A stretch of 48,147 nt of DNA from Chara braunii (lineage: Eukaryota; Streptophyta; Charophyceae; Charales; Characeae): contig BFEA01000671.1 in assembly GCA_003427395.1 (NCBI GenBank), positions 1 to 48,147 on the forward strand, written 5' to 3'. The notes below the pieces were generated by a model that saw only the letters and a program-made list of their open reading frames with translations, was not told the DNA's origin and did no database searches. The first letter of the stretch is position 1; every line of letters starts with the position of its first letter. This document shows, one piece after another, positions 10,087 to 21,014 of this stretch. The position numbers were made by a program, and so were the translations under genes.

Positions 10087-12103
10087 ACCCATCTCCTCTT
10101 GGTTTTGCCTATATAGCTGAGCCCTACCTACGTCGGCAGTCCACTCCACCACTTTACCCTATCTATCAAACATTTGTCTTCCACTGTGTGTGACCTTTCC
10201 TGCTGCCTTATCTTTGAGGAACTTTGGACACTGCAGGGCTCGATGTTGCCCTCTCTTGCAGAAAAAAACAGGTTGGGTCATACTTCCTGGGCCTCTTCTT
10301 CTTCCTCTGAGACCCTGGTGACGAAGGTGCCTCACTGGCCTCTCTGGTCATCTCTCGTCTCTGGGGTATACCCATAGGCTCCTCCGGTCTCGCTTCCAAC
10401 CCCCGAGTACTTGGCTCCATTAGTATCCCAACTCCCTCAGGCATGTACTCGGGAGTGTCAAACCTATGTGGTCTACCCTCGCAGACACCCTCCATCACAA
10501 CCACCATCTCTCCCTCGTGAGGCTCCTCCACCCTCTGCTCAGGCATAAACATACTCGCCCCTTCTTGCATGGTGTCGAAAGCCTCAAGGAGCACATCCAT
10601 GGACCCCTTGTGCAGGCTCACTGACAGCTGTCCGTGATCCATCCCCGGCTCGCAGTGTCGAGGATTCCGACGTTGGCCCTGAGGAAGTCGCAGGTTGGGT
10701 GGCAAGCTCAGTAGGTGCCCTAAACTCAAAGGCCTTTTTTTCTACCTCCCTCTTTGCCTCGCTTCTTCCAGCTCCAGGATGACTTTGCCAATAGACGGCT
10801 TATGGGAAGGTCATGTCGTAGATGGCTGTCCGAACAGACCCTGCACTGCCTCGCCCTGGATTCCATAGTGATGGCTCTCAGTCCATTCCACCCTAATGGG
10901 TGCCTCTCGGTCCATCCTAGGTGCCATATCCTGAAGTTGTTGTCTCATCTTCTGGATGGTAGCGGCCTGGCTGGCTGTCTGCGTCCTGAGCTCGCGGATC
11001 TTTGCCTCTGCTGCCTCCAAACACAATCCCAGATTCCCAGACTTCACCTTCCTTCCAGCCAGCTAATCTCCCAACATCAAGTACCTTTGGAAAGAGGTCT
11101 TGACCAGAAAGCGGAGCTTGCGGTCCAGGTACCCGTCTGCGGACCTCGCTGTCTCGAGTCCTGCTCTTTCTGGAGCCGCCAACTCCTCGCCATGCTGGCC
11201 CCAAAACTCATCCCACATCTCCTTGACCCCACAGGGCTTAGGTGGCACGACAGATGGCTGATCTGGAAGTGCTCCTGCCGCCTTTAATCTCTGCCTCTCC
11301 TCCCAAATCTCCTCCATGCGCTTTCCGACCTTGGCTCGTTTCTCCTCTGTTCTCTCTCCTGCTGACACTCTCCCTCCTATGAGATGAACCCCTCTCTTAG
11401 GAATCTCAGCCCACGCCTCTCTCTCTGTCTGGCGTGGCTCCCTCTCCTCCCAAATCTCCTCCACGCGCTTCCCGACCTTGGCTCGCTTCTCCTCGGTTGT
11501 TTCTCCTACTGGCGCTCTCCCTCCTGTGAGATGAGCCCCTCTCTTCGGAATCTCAGCCCACGCCTTTCTCTCTGCCTGGCGTGGCTCCCCCACGCCTCTC
11601 TCTCTGCCTGGCGTGGCTCCTATGGTGGCTTCATAGGCATAGGCCTCTCGATGTCAGGGTACTCCTGGGCATGTGCCGCCAGATGTCTGTTAATTGTAGA
11701 AAGGGCCTCTCCCCTCCAGCCAGTCCCCTCTCGCTCCATCTCTACCCTCACCCCTGGCGAAAGAGTCGTATCTGGGGGAGGTAGTGGAACCTCTCCCTGC
11801 TGGAGCTCCTCCCCTGCTTCTCGAGCAACCCTCGGCACTATCTCCAGCTTGGACTTTGAAGCCGGCGTCCAAGGCGGAGGATCCTCTCCAACCTCTATCA
11901 CGTCCTCTGCAGCTCGCCCTCTCTGAGCGCCTTGTTCTGTTGCTCGCTCTGGCTCATGGACCTCCTCCCGCGATACATCCTCAGCTGGCTCATCGCGCGT
12001 CCCGTCAGTCTGAGGCACTCTCCACTGCGAAATATCCAGGTGCGCCTCCAGCTCTTGCAATGATCCTCCGGGTGGCAGCACCTCCTCTCCCATATGCTGA
12101 GGG
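10087..12103 (-). pseudogene. Decayed retroelement gag (nucleocapsid zinc knuckle)
   Basis: Minus-strand frames, broken by frameshifts, read as a charged, Glu/Arg-rich gag-like protein. From the N-terminal side there is an acidic segment (12103-11620), a 49-codon direct repeat (11295-11588), then a helical-looking stretch (RELRTQTASQAATIQKMRQQ, about 10990-10930). At the C-terminal end, about 10270-10200, a CCHC knuckle of spacing C-X2-C-X4-H-X4-C (CFFC, H, C before PKFLKDKA) is readable only if one base of an eight-T run (minus strand) is discounted, so the knuckle straddles a frameshift. In-frame stops follow near 10160 and 10087. Gag is assigned from the knuckle and charge pattern; no protease or pol follows. 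Confidence 0.65.
11295..11588 (-). repeat. 147-bp (49-codon) tandem duplication inside gag remnant
   Basis: Two adjacent 147-bp units, 11295-11441 and 11442-11588, encode on the minus strand PRQ(A/T)ER(K/E)AWAEIPKRG then TEEKRAKVGKR(V/M)EEIWEERE. A fragment of a third unit follows at about 11590-11620. The length is a multiple of 3, so the duplication kept the frame. Confidence 0.8.
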
Positions 12104-13115
12104 AGCAAGGCAACCAAGCCACCCAAACTTATGGGACAATGCAAGTCAAGCACAAACAACCCTCGCAAGTCAGAGCAACCAGACCACCTAAACTTATGGA
12201 ACATGTCTGGTCCTCCAGGCAACTCAAAAATAAATATAGCACTAGGTCTCCCTAAACTTATGGAGACTTGCCCAGCCTTTGATGGACCCAGCCAGACACA
12301 AGCAATACTGCCTTCCTCCCATCCTCCCAGATGCAATCCCACAATCTGCTTTCAGTCAGACAACAAAAATTGAAACTGATGTTACACATGCATTCCTTTA
12401 CTTAAGTCTGAATTGTGTCTTGAAAGTCAAACTGAATGTCAAAGTAGTGATGCAAACAATATACTCAGTCAACCATAGGAAGAATTACAAATAGGGGTTA
12501 TAACAGGGTTTATAGAAGGAAAGCAAATGATTACCTCTCAGTTCCCTGCCCCCTTAACTCCTCCTGAGTTCCGGCAGAGCTCCCGCAATTGGTGGGCTGA
12601 CTCCCCACGAAGTCTTGCTGCGGTCCTACGGGTTGCAATTACGCTTGGCGCCTTCCTCTCGTAACCAGGATTATGCTTAGATTGAGAAGGGAAGAAAAAT
12701 GGGTTTGAGACTCTCGAGATACAGGAAGGGGATAAACTCAACTCCCAGGAGAGGGCCTTGTTGCCTTGATGCGCCTGAGGACCCTGCAATGATGGCCAGA
12801 ACTGCCCAGTCGCTGGTCAAACTGGAGTTACTTGCCTATTGTTGACTTCCTGACAATCTTCGAACTCACAATGATATCCCCCTTCAACAAGCTTGGCCCC
12901 CTCGGAGACACGTCTGCAGTTTCTCAGTTGCATTTCACACCTATCGATCTAGGCCTTACATCAGCCAATAGGTAAGTCTTTTAGCTTTGCGGTTGTTCCC
13001 CCACCTCACCGTTCCAACACGGTTGTCGAGCCCCGGCCCCGGGGCCTCGGCGGGGGTCCGGGGGTGGGCACCCCTAACCTTGGCTTCGGACTCCCCCCCC
13101 CAAAAAAAAAAAAAA

Positions 13116-13117
<2 letters not shown>

Positions 13118-13173
<56 letters not shown>
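13118..13173. repeat. (AAT)n microsatellite
   Basis: About 56 bp of AAT repeats preceded by a 10-C and a 13-A run. They lie just upstream of the assembly gap and may have caused it. Confidence 0.95.
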
Positions 13174-13174
<1 letters not shown>

Positions 13175-13220
13175 CATAGGGGGGTGCGCAGCAGCAGCCT
13201 GCACCCCCCGGGCCGAACTG

Positions 13221-14000
13221 NNNNNNNNNNNNNNNNNNNNNNNNNNNNNNNNNNNNNNNNNNNNNNNNNNNNNNNNNNNNNNNNNNNNNNNNNNNNNNNN
13301 NNNNNNNNNNNNNNNNNNNNNNNNNNNNNNNNNNNNNNNNNNNNNNNNNNNNNNNNNNNNNNNNNNNNNNNNNNNNNNNNNNNNNNNNNNNNNNNNNNNN
13401 NNNNNNNNNNNNNNNNNNNNNNNNNNNNNNNNNNNNNNNNNNNNNNNNNNNNNNNNNNNNNNNNNNNNNNNNNNNNNNNNNNNNNNNNNNNNNNNNNNNN
13501 NNNNNNNNNNNNNNNNNNNNNNNNNNNNNNNNNNNNNNNNNNNNNNNNNNNNNNNNNNNNNNNNNNNNNNNNNNNNNNNNNNNNNNNNNNNNNNNNNNNN
13601 NNNNNNNNNNNNNNNNNNNNNNNNNNNNNNNNNNNNNNNNNNNNNNNNNNNNNNNNNNNNNNNNNNNNNNNNNNNNNNNNNNNNNNNNNNNNNNNNNNNN
13701 NNNNNNNNNNNNNNNNNNNNNNNNNNNNNNNNNNNNNNNNNNNNNNNNNNNNNNNNNNNNNNNNNNNNNNNNNNNNNNNNNNNNNNNNNNNNNNNNNNNN
13801 NNNNNNNNNNNNNNNNNNNNNNNNNNNNNNNNNNNNNNNNNNNNNNNNNNNNNNNNNNNNNNNNNNNNNNNNNNNNNNNNNNNNNNNNNNNNNNNNNNNN
13901 NNNNNNNNNNNNNNNNNNNNNNNNNNNNNNNNNNNNNNNNNNNNNNNNNNNNNNNNNNNNNNNNNNNNNNNNNNNNNNNNNNNNNNNNNNNNNNNNNNNN
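13221..14000. other. Assembly gap (780 N)
   Basis: Unsequenced run of N. Any reading frame spanning it is meaningless. Its size is an estimate by the assembler. Confidence 1.
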
Positions 14001-14129
14001 GACGGTTTGGATTCAGTCCGGACTCCAGACGTCCGGTCTGGAAGGTCCGGATCTACTAAATTTCGAGAAAGGGGAAAAAAAAAAAGGTCCAGAATGGCGT
14101 GGGGAGAAGACTTCACGTTTTGAATGCAG
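14001..14129. other. Foreign fragment of a TIR-element family joined by an adapter
   Basis: The first 95 bases (14001-14095) match 39127-39221 with no difference I can see, including an 11-A run. That places it within the left part of the TIR element at 39092-39767. The remaining 34 bases differ. Because the fragment ends exactly at a library adapter, its presence here is probably an artefact of mate-pair joining and not a real insertion. Confidence 0.8.
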
Positions 14130-14167
14130 CTGTCTCTTATACACATCTAGATGTGTATAAGAGACAG
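14130..14167. other. Nextera mate-pair junction adapter (artefact)
   Basis: A perfect 38-bp palindrome: the Tn5 mosaic end CTGTCTCTTATACACATCT followed at once by its reverse complement. This is the circularisation junction of Nextera mate-pair libraries. It is not genomic. Frames through it give the familiar spurious peptides SYTHLDVYKRQ and MCIRDS. Confidence 0.98.
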
Positions 14168-16824
14168 GGTCAGGGATCCCCGCGGCGGGGGTGCGGGGGT
14201 GAAACCCCCACCCCGGCTTGGGCCCCGAGGATCCCCACGTGACAACATTGGTTCCAACGGGGTAGCAGCATACGGTCTGCAAGTAAGTTCGTTCTCCGCG
14301 GCCTGCCTCCCACTATCCCTCCAAAGCGTTAGGACGAGTAGTGTCTAGGCCAGCAGGCAGTCTCTGACCCCCTTCGTCTGCTCCCTTGCTTCTCGCTGAC
14401 TCTACCGATAGCGTGAGCAAAACCAAAAGAAACTCGTCGAGGATGGTGACAGTACGTACTACCTCTAGCTATGCTACTTCCCCCACGCATGGAGCGACGC
14501 CCGGGTCTGCAAGTAAGCCTCCAATTTTGTCTCCAAATTCATACTCTCGCGATGAGCCCCGCACCAGCCAATGGGTAAACTTCTGTCCCGTACCCCTCCT
14601 CACGTTACTTCGACCTGTGGAACTAGTCGAGGATCAGTCGACAGGTAAGTCTCCAGATCTTCGTGGATCTTCTCCTCACAGCTTCCATCGACGGGATGAG
14701 CAAAGATCTGGATGAATCTTCTGCCAGAACAAGGGACGATACATTAGCAATCCCCAAACGAGTCTTCAGTCAAACTGTAGGCAGGCGCATAGTTACGAAT
14801 ACCTGATCCCTTCTTTCGCACTTCGACGTCCGCAAGGATAGTGACGTTCGCGATCACATACGAGCGCGTCAACAGGGTAAGTCCCCCATCTCGTTGCTTC
14901 ATTTCCTTCGCTGCTGCTCTGATCAATGGACCGAGCGAAAGATGGATGACCCTTTTTCTATTATATGGGAAGATACGTCCGTCGAAATCTTCAACCTTCC
15001 CGTAGAGCCTGCGCAGTTCGTCCTCTTATATGCTAACAAATCTGCCTACTAATCTCTAAATCTAACCTCGTAGTCGAAGTCGCCCTATTCAATAACTCTG
15101 GGATCCTACCGTTGCTTACCAAGAACGGCCGAGAAACGGCCGTGCCAATCAATCTTTACTCCCGCTCAATCCTTTTCGCACCATAGCCAAGCCCCTCTCC
15201 TACCTCTTCTAACTTCTTGTTTACTAACTTTCTTCCAAAACTAACATCCCTACTGAATTCGCCCTACCTTAAAACCATAACTTCGACTTTTACTCTCCCG
15301 AAATCTGTTCGGAATCGCACAAGGTATGTGTTTCCCACCTTCCTTCTTTTCTACTCCCGACCATCTCCGCGCGACACTTTTCTTTTCTAACTCTAAACTT
15401 ACTTTCTACCAAAACTGACTGCAGATTCATGCTAGCTCACTCCCAAAACCTCCTCTTACCACATCCTCCTGCTCGATTTCATCAAGAACGGGCGCGGCAA
15501 CCGTCTCCCCCCTCTTCCATCCTTCTCTCGCTCGTTGCTTCGCTCCCTGTTTCTTCCTACTACTAACGCAGTGGAACAGCAGCACCACACGATTCCGTCC
15601 GACGTGTAGCTTACAAAGACCCGTCAACAGGTAAGTCTCCAACCTCGCCGCTGATCTCACTCTCGTGGACCGTCGTCAGGTAAGCTTTCAATCCCCACGG
15701 CTGTCCACACGCTTTCTTCCTTTGATGGGGCGGGCAGCAACACAATGCAGCGGGTAAGCCTTCTCCCCTACGACCACTTCGTACTACTTCATTTCGATGG
15801 GACGAGCAAAGACGCACGAATCTTTCGGAGATTGGTGGGAGATACACTGCCAATCAACCAACTGGCAGGCCTCCTACCGGCGGCAATTTCTACAGTTCCA
15901 GCTATCCGAGAGAAACTTCGGAGGGTACCAGCTCCTGGATGGTTCGAATAGCCTTCTGCCCTCCTATATCTGAGTCCAACGACTGGCCTATAAGTCAATA
16001 TTTGCTGCAGCCTCCACAATGCCTCCACCCGCCTTGCTCAAATCAAGCCGCCCTCCCCTTTCTCGTTCCATCCAAATTCAGACCGGTACTTCAACAGCTT
16101 ATGGGTGGAGACGCCAGTACCAATCCCATGCCCCCATTACAGCACACCTGGCCCCGCTATGTTCAGCCATTGGGGCAGCCCTGACATTGCCGCGAGTGGG
16201 AGAGCGTTGACCCCGCGGCAACACCCACCAACTCGTCAGCACATTGGAACCCTCAGTCCGTGTTTTAAAACGGACTGGGTAGGGGAGTTCCACTAGCTTC
16301 CCGAACACGCACAGGTCCGCACGACCCTTAAAAACCGGTGCCGCGCCGCGCTTGGAATAAAGATAAATAATAATAATAATAATAAAATCATCATTGCAGA
16401 ACAGAAGTTGCATGGGCTAGGAGAAGGAGAATGCGGGGCGCATTAATACCGCCTTGGTCCCGGTGCCCAACCTCGTGAATCGCAAAACCACGGGGATGGC
16501 CCCGTCGGGCCCTCAACTCGTCGGTTTCCTTCTTGCCGCTCCACTACTCCTGCGTCGTCGCCGCTCGATCTCGATCCCTGAATCCCTCTGATGAAAGTCC
16601 GACGTTGTAACCAATAGTGCTATGCCCACGGCTTGATCAGAGATAAAAATTCTGGTCGGCGGTCAACGCCGGTTTCCACAATCATCAATAACGAAAGAGA
16701 TCACGTGCGCCTGAAGTCCGCTCTCCTACACACTCTCTAGTCTAGTCAATCATCCAGTCAACGTAAACCTCAGACACTGCCACCCTCGCGCGGTGTACTT
16801 AAACTTCAAGCCACACTTCCTTTG

Positions 16825-16850
16825 GCGGATACCCTTGTAAGGGTATTCGC
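16825..16850. repeat. Terminal palindrome of composite repeat, copy 2
   Basis: Same GCGG-ATACCCTT-GT-AAGGGTAT-TCGC word as at 8062-8087. Beyond it (ACCAACATCG...) the sequence no longer matches copy 1. Confidence 0.75.
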
Positions 16851-17328
16851 ACCAACATCGACGGGCGCAAACACAAAGTGGCAACAGTCGCAAAGTCGCA
16901 GTCTTGAATTCTTGTGCACTAAACACAAGCACTGAGGCTGAAAACTTCGTGTTTGTACTGTCCTCGAGTCCGTACTCAAGTACCGGACTCAAGAAAGGTC
17001 CTGAGGGCGAAAGTGAAAATGCCTCAGGGCCAAAACTGAAAATCGAAAGTCTGAGAGTGGGCGCCAGAATACGGATGGTACCAAGTGTCCGGAATCCGAA
17101 AGTCGAAAAGGAGGAATTTGAAAACGGGCGTCAGGATGCGGATGGCGCCAACTGTCCAAAATCGGAAAAGCAAAAACGAAGAAAAACAAAACAAGAAAAT
17201 TACCAAAAAAAAAAAAAAGACAAGCTGGCGGGTGGTAGTCTGCAGACCAGGGATCGAGCCCTGGCGTAGTCTGTAACACATACCCCATTTAAAATCGCAT
17301 GTTCGACCAAGCCCGCTCCTTCAGTAGG
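16851..17328. other. Gene-free stretch; weak pol III B-box-like word
   Basis: No supported gene. About 17040-17110 and 17085-17160 contain two diverged copies of a phrase around GGGCG(C/T)CAG.AT.CGGATG. On the minus strand GGCTCGATCCCTGG (about 17245-17258) resembles a pol III B box and is followed by a T run, as in some plant SINEs. No convincing A box was found, so no SINE is called. Confidence 0.4.
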
Positions 17329-17420
17329 CTGGTGTAACAGATACACTTTACGCAAGATCTGCATAAGGCGCCACCTGGTGTAACAGATACACTTTACGCA
17401 AGATCTGCATAAGGCGCCAC
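17329..17420. repeat. Perfect 46-bp tandem duplication
   Basis: Units 17329-17374 and 17375-17420 are identical, starting CTGGTGTAACAGATACAC and ending GGCGCCAC. Confidence 0.95.
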
Positions 17421-17681
17421 CGCACATGTTGGACTTCCTCCATCTTGCCCCCCTACCTCCTCCCTCCCTGTATAGGTTCACGCCTTTCAGCTCGTCTTCC
17501 ACTGGTCGTCTCTTCTCCTGCGCTTACCGAAAGTAACCTTGACCGAGTGCTCGTCTGAAGATTTCCTCGCTTCCCGCGAATTCGACCGGGCGTCTGCTCA
17601 GCAGGAGCTCTGGAGCTGCTCCTTTCTCCTCTCGTGTAGATCACCCACCATTGAACCCCCCCTTGACGTATTTCTCCTCCT

Positions 17682-18633
17682 AGAACCCAGCTCTCTTTCA
17701 ACCCCTTCCTGGCCAGCCTTCCTTCCGCCGTCTATTTCCTCCTCCTACCGCTCCTCCTGTCTTTCTTTCCCGAGACCCCCCCCCCAGTGGTGAAACCCAG
17801 TCTCATTCGCCCCAGTCAGTCCCTTCAAAGCCTCAAGTCCCTTCCTCAAACAGCAGGAGGAGCGTCATCAGTCAGGTGAGACGGCCTCCATAGCTGTCGA
17901 CAAAGATAGCCAACTCCCGTTGACGTCTCCCATAGCGGGTCAACGCGTAGACCTGTTCAGAAAAGAGCATGGAGATCGTGCGGCGCTTCGGCGCGCCGTT
18001 AAACATCTACCCATGACCCAAAGACCTAAACTAGCGCAGAAATTAGCGCAAAACTTCTTATCGGTACTAGTGGTTTAACTCAGAGTTTCCTGAAATGGAA
18101 TTTAACTTCGAGCATGGAGATTGCGCGGCGCTTGGGCGCGCCGTCAAACATCTACCCGAGTGTTAAATTCCTGAAATGGAATTTAACTTCGAGCATGGAG
18201 AACCCAGCTCTCTTTGAACCCCTGTCCTGGCCGGCCTTCCTTCCACCGTTTATTTCCTCCACCTACCTCTCCTCCTGTCTTTCTTTCCCGAGGTGCCCCC
18301 CCCCCCTGTGGTGAAACCCAGTCTCATTCGCCCCAGTCAGTCCCTTCAAAGCCTCAAGCCCCTTCCTCCAGCAGCAGGAGGAGCGTCATCAGTCAGCCGA
18401 GACAGCCTCCATAGCTGTCGACAAAGATAGCCGACTCCCGTTGACGTCTCCCATAGCGGGTCAACGCGTAGACCCGGTCGGAAAAGAGTATGGAGATCAT
18501 GCGGGGCTTCAGCGTGCCATCAAACATCTACCCGTGACCCAAAGGCCTAAACTAGCGCAGAAAGTAGCGCAAAACTGCTTATCGGTACTAGTGGTTTAAC
18601 ACATTGAGTTTCCTGAAATGGAATTCAACTTCA
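17682..18633. repeat. ~517-bp direct duplication with a partial third piece
   Basis: 17682-18118 and 18199-18633 match at high identity, starting GAACCCAGCTCTCTTT and including GACGTCTCCCATAGCGGGTC. Between them, 18112-18198 repeats the end of the unit (GAGCATGGAGAT.G.GCGGCGCTT and CCTGAAATGGAATTTAACTT). The GGCGC.TCGGCGCGCCG segment is locally self-complementary. No conserved frame links the copies. Confidence 0.85.
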
Positions 18634-18707
18634 AAGCTGCTTCCGGAGTGGGTGGTACATGGACACCTACCACAGGAAAGGTTTGGGAAGGTGGCCAACA
18701 AGTAGCT

Positions 18708-19257
18708 GATAATCAGCTAATTGACCATACCCCATTGATAGACTGTAGGCTAGGAAAATAAAATTGGGAGCCTGCGGACCTCCAATTTTTCCTTCAGTGG
18801 CCGAGAAGGCGACTTGAATGGGCTGCAGACGCAAGGAATCAAAGTGGCTGCAAACTGGCCCGTCCTGGTTTTGCAAACTTTGGCCCAGTGGCCTGCTCGG
18901 CAGGCCAGGCCGGTCTCGTGCTGGCATTGGGCACCCAGGTGGCACGATAAGGAGCCCAAATTGCTGCAAACTGCCCTGTCCTGATAATCAGCTAAGTGAC
19001 GGTACCCTATTGATACACTGTAGGCTAGGAAAATCAAATTGGGAGCCTGCTGTCCTCCATTTTTCTTTTTCAGTGACCGGGAAGGCGACTTGATTGGGCT
19101 GCAGACACAAGGGGTCAAAACTGCTGGAAACTGGCCCATACTGTTTTTGCGAACTTTGGCCCAGTGGCCGGCTCAGAAGGCAGGGCCGGTCTTGTGCTGG
19201 TATTGGGCGCCCGGGTGGCCCGGTAAGCAGCCCAAACTGCTGCAAACTGGCCGGTCC
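18708..19257. repeat. 275-bp tandem duplication
   Basis: Units 18708-18982 and 18983-19257 both start GATAATCAGCTAA and contain CTGTAGGCTAGGAAAAT and TTTGGCCCAGTGGCC. Identity looks near 85%. A partial third unit (GGTCCTGATTTTGCGAACTATGG) follows to about 19310. The phrase GGGC.G.AGAC.CAAGG also recurs within units. Confidence 0.85.
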
Positions 19258-19454
19258 TGATTTTGCGAACTATGGTCCAGTGGGCTACCTGGAAGGCCGG
19301 TAGGCAGCTCAGTGTAGATCCTGACTTCAGTTTGGCAAAAGCTGCCTAGCCTGCTTTCCAGTGCGCGAACTTGAATTCAAAGCGCAGGGGTTCAAAGTGG
19401 ACCTCACTGTTGGGATCATGATCAGTCCCCACTGGCCGAAGGAAGGAGGTATGT

Positions 19455-19684
19455 ATGCTCCTCCTCCTCCTCCTCCTCCTCTTCTTCTTCTTCGTCTTCT
19501 TCTTCTTCTTCTTCTTCTTCTTCTTCGTCTTCGTCGTCTTCGTCGTCTTCGTCTTCGTCTTCTTCTTCTTCTTCTTCTTCTTCTTCTTCTTCTTCTTCTT
19601 CTTCTTGTCTTCTTCTTCTTCTTCTTCTTCTTCTTCTTCTTCTTCTTCTTCTTCTTCTTCTTCTTCTTCTTCTTCTTCTTCTTG
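19455..19684. repeat. (CTT)n/(TTC)n microsatellite
   Basis: About 230 bp of polypyrimidine with a few CGT interruptions in its first third and one GTC later. Frames through it give poly-Leu, poly-Phe, poly-Ser, poly-Lys or poly-Glu, none of them evidence of a protein. The mirror polypyrimidine tract could form triplex DNA. Confidence 0.97.
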
Positions 19685-20437
19685 CTGACGCCCGATCTGC
19701 CTATCCCGACGTTCATCTGCGGATGGATTTGGGCACATCTCAGTGAGCCAGTTCAAAGGAAAAACACTGACCCTCAACCGTGTAATCCATACGCTCCGAC
19801 TGCCTATCCTGAGTGCAAAAAAGCCCCACCTGCCAGTTCAAAGAAAAAACAAACTCTGACTTCTTCACTTTGGTGACCTGAGCATGTGGCTTCTGGTCAC
19901 CTGGGCCATGCTGTCTGGCTGGGCAGCTGCTCTCACGAGTTGCTCAGGTGCTACGTAGATACAGAGCACGTTCTGAGAATCTTTGTGATATCTGCAAATG
20001 GAGAGAGAGCTCTGTGCTGCGGCTGCTGCCCATGTTGGGGTCAGGCCTGGTAGCTGTCATGCAAAAGTGCTATGGTCTGGGCTTCCGGACGGGCATTGGC
20101 ATTGTCTGGTGACTGGTGCATGGATGCCAAACATTCCTAATGAACAAATGAACCAAATTCAAAATTCGTGTTATTTTCAATTTTGAAATATCAGGAAATA
20201 GTTAGTCTTTTAAAGAAACTTCGTTTTTTCCAACATTTTCTTTTTTAATGAACTGACAAGAGGAGAGCATAATTTCTCACGCCCCTTCGTATGGAGTCTA
20301 TGGACCAGATCTGGACAGTAAGATGCTGGCATATGGACCAGGTCCTAGTGTCCAGGTGCATACAGTGGCTGTGCTCCCTCTAAGTACCATATGACTGAGC
20401 TCTCTAAGTAGAATATGACCTTGTACGTGACCTGCGG

Positions 20438-20592
20438 TGGAAGCTTTGTTGCAGATGTTGCGTCGTGGCCACTCCCAGCCTCAAACTCCATCTCATCCTG
20501 AATCCCCTTCCCAGTCCCAGATGGCGAGGCGCAAGGTGGGCAGTCCAGCTGCTCGATCCCAACGTGGGGAGTTGACTCCACGAGGGAACATG
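20438..20592 (+). repeat. 155-bp duplicate of coding segment found at 23753-23907
   Basis: Identical to 23753-23907 except one C/T difference near its start. It would encode MEALLQ.LRRGHSQPQTP and SQMARRKVGSPAARSQ. The similarity begins at TGGAAGC and ends abruptly at GGGAACATG, without splice sites at those edges. So it looks like a recent partial exon duplication, or an assembly duplication, and not an alternative exon. Confidence 0.85.
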
Positions 20593-21014
20593 CCCCAAAC
20601 TGACCTTATCTCCGCCCAATTTCATGCTTTCTAAGCACAACCATAGCACCAGGTCTGGCCCCCTGAGGATGGGGTCTTTCAGCTTACTTGTTCCAGCTTA
20701 CGTTGGCCATCGGCTCACCGCAAAATTCTCTTATTCACAGTTGAAAACAAACAGTTGATGAACGTGTGGTTAATGCAGCCTTGTGGCTGAATTGTACATT
20801 ACATCCATGAGTTCCAAATCCTGATGGATATAACAATGTTAGGGGCTAACCCCTTCTTATTTGCACGTGTGAATTCACTAAACAGTGCGGTGGCAGGTTC
20901 AGACTTAAATCACCGTTAGAGTCGTCAATGAGAGGTGAAGATTTCATCACTGTTAGATGTTAGATAGATGATCAGGAATAGGATTTTTGTATGTCACGGG
21001 TAATCAGTAAGTGA

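Larger units (their letters stand above)
13011..14258. mobile_element. GC-rich insertion with 8-bp direct repeats in copy 2 (interior unreliable)
   Basis: The uninterrupted sequence in copy 1 (GTTCCAACGGGG at about 4966) shows the empty site. In copy 2 GTTCCAAC occurs on both sides (13011-13018 and 14251-14258), an 8-bp target-site-duplication pattern. The ends are weakly inverted: left (C)ACGGTTGTC, right reverse-complemented CAATGTTGTC. Both ends are very GC-rich and share direct words (CGGCGGGGGT.CGGGGGTG). The interior holds an (AAT)n run, a 780-N gap, a foreign fragment and an adapter, so its true length and content are unknown. An 8-bp TSD suggests a hAT-like DNA transposon. Confidence 0.6.
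12104..16850 (+). repeat. Long direct repeat, copy 2 (modules C-E)
   Basis: Near-identical to 4056-8087. It keeps the last hairpins of module C (ACCAGAC 12178-12184 / GTCTGGT 12205-12211), most donor-like sites of module D (12971, 14507, 14569, 14639, 14872, 15627, 15675, 15750) and module E. The 5' edge at 12104 abuts the gag remnant directly. It is interrupted at 13018 by a GC-rich insertion containing an assembly gap. It lacks the two copy-1-specific stretches. Confidence 0.85.

Noticed and set aside
11620-12342. Continuous minus-strand frame from module C into gag
   Set aside because: The part above 12103 is translated hairpin repeat that also occurs at 4056 onward without gag; only the part below 12103 is assigned to gag.
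12956-14146. 331- and 396-codon frames across 13,000-14,150
   Set aside because: They owe their length to the 780-N gap and to adapter sequence.
17230-17345. Possible tRNA-derived SINE on the minus strand
   Set aside because: Only a B-box-like GGCTCGATCCC and a T tail were found; no A box at the right distance and no second copy with target duplications.
19327-19876. Long frames of poly-Leu/Phe/Ser/Lys/Glu/Arg
   Set aside because: They are translations of the CTT microsatellite on both strands.
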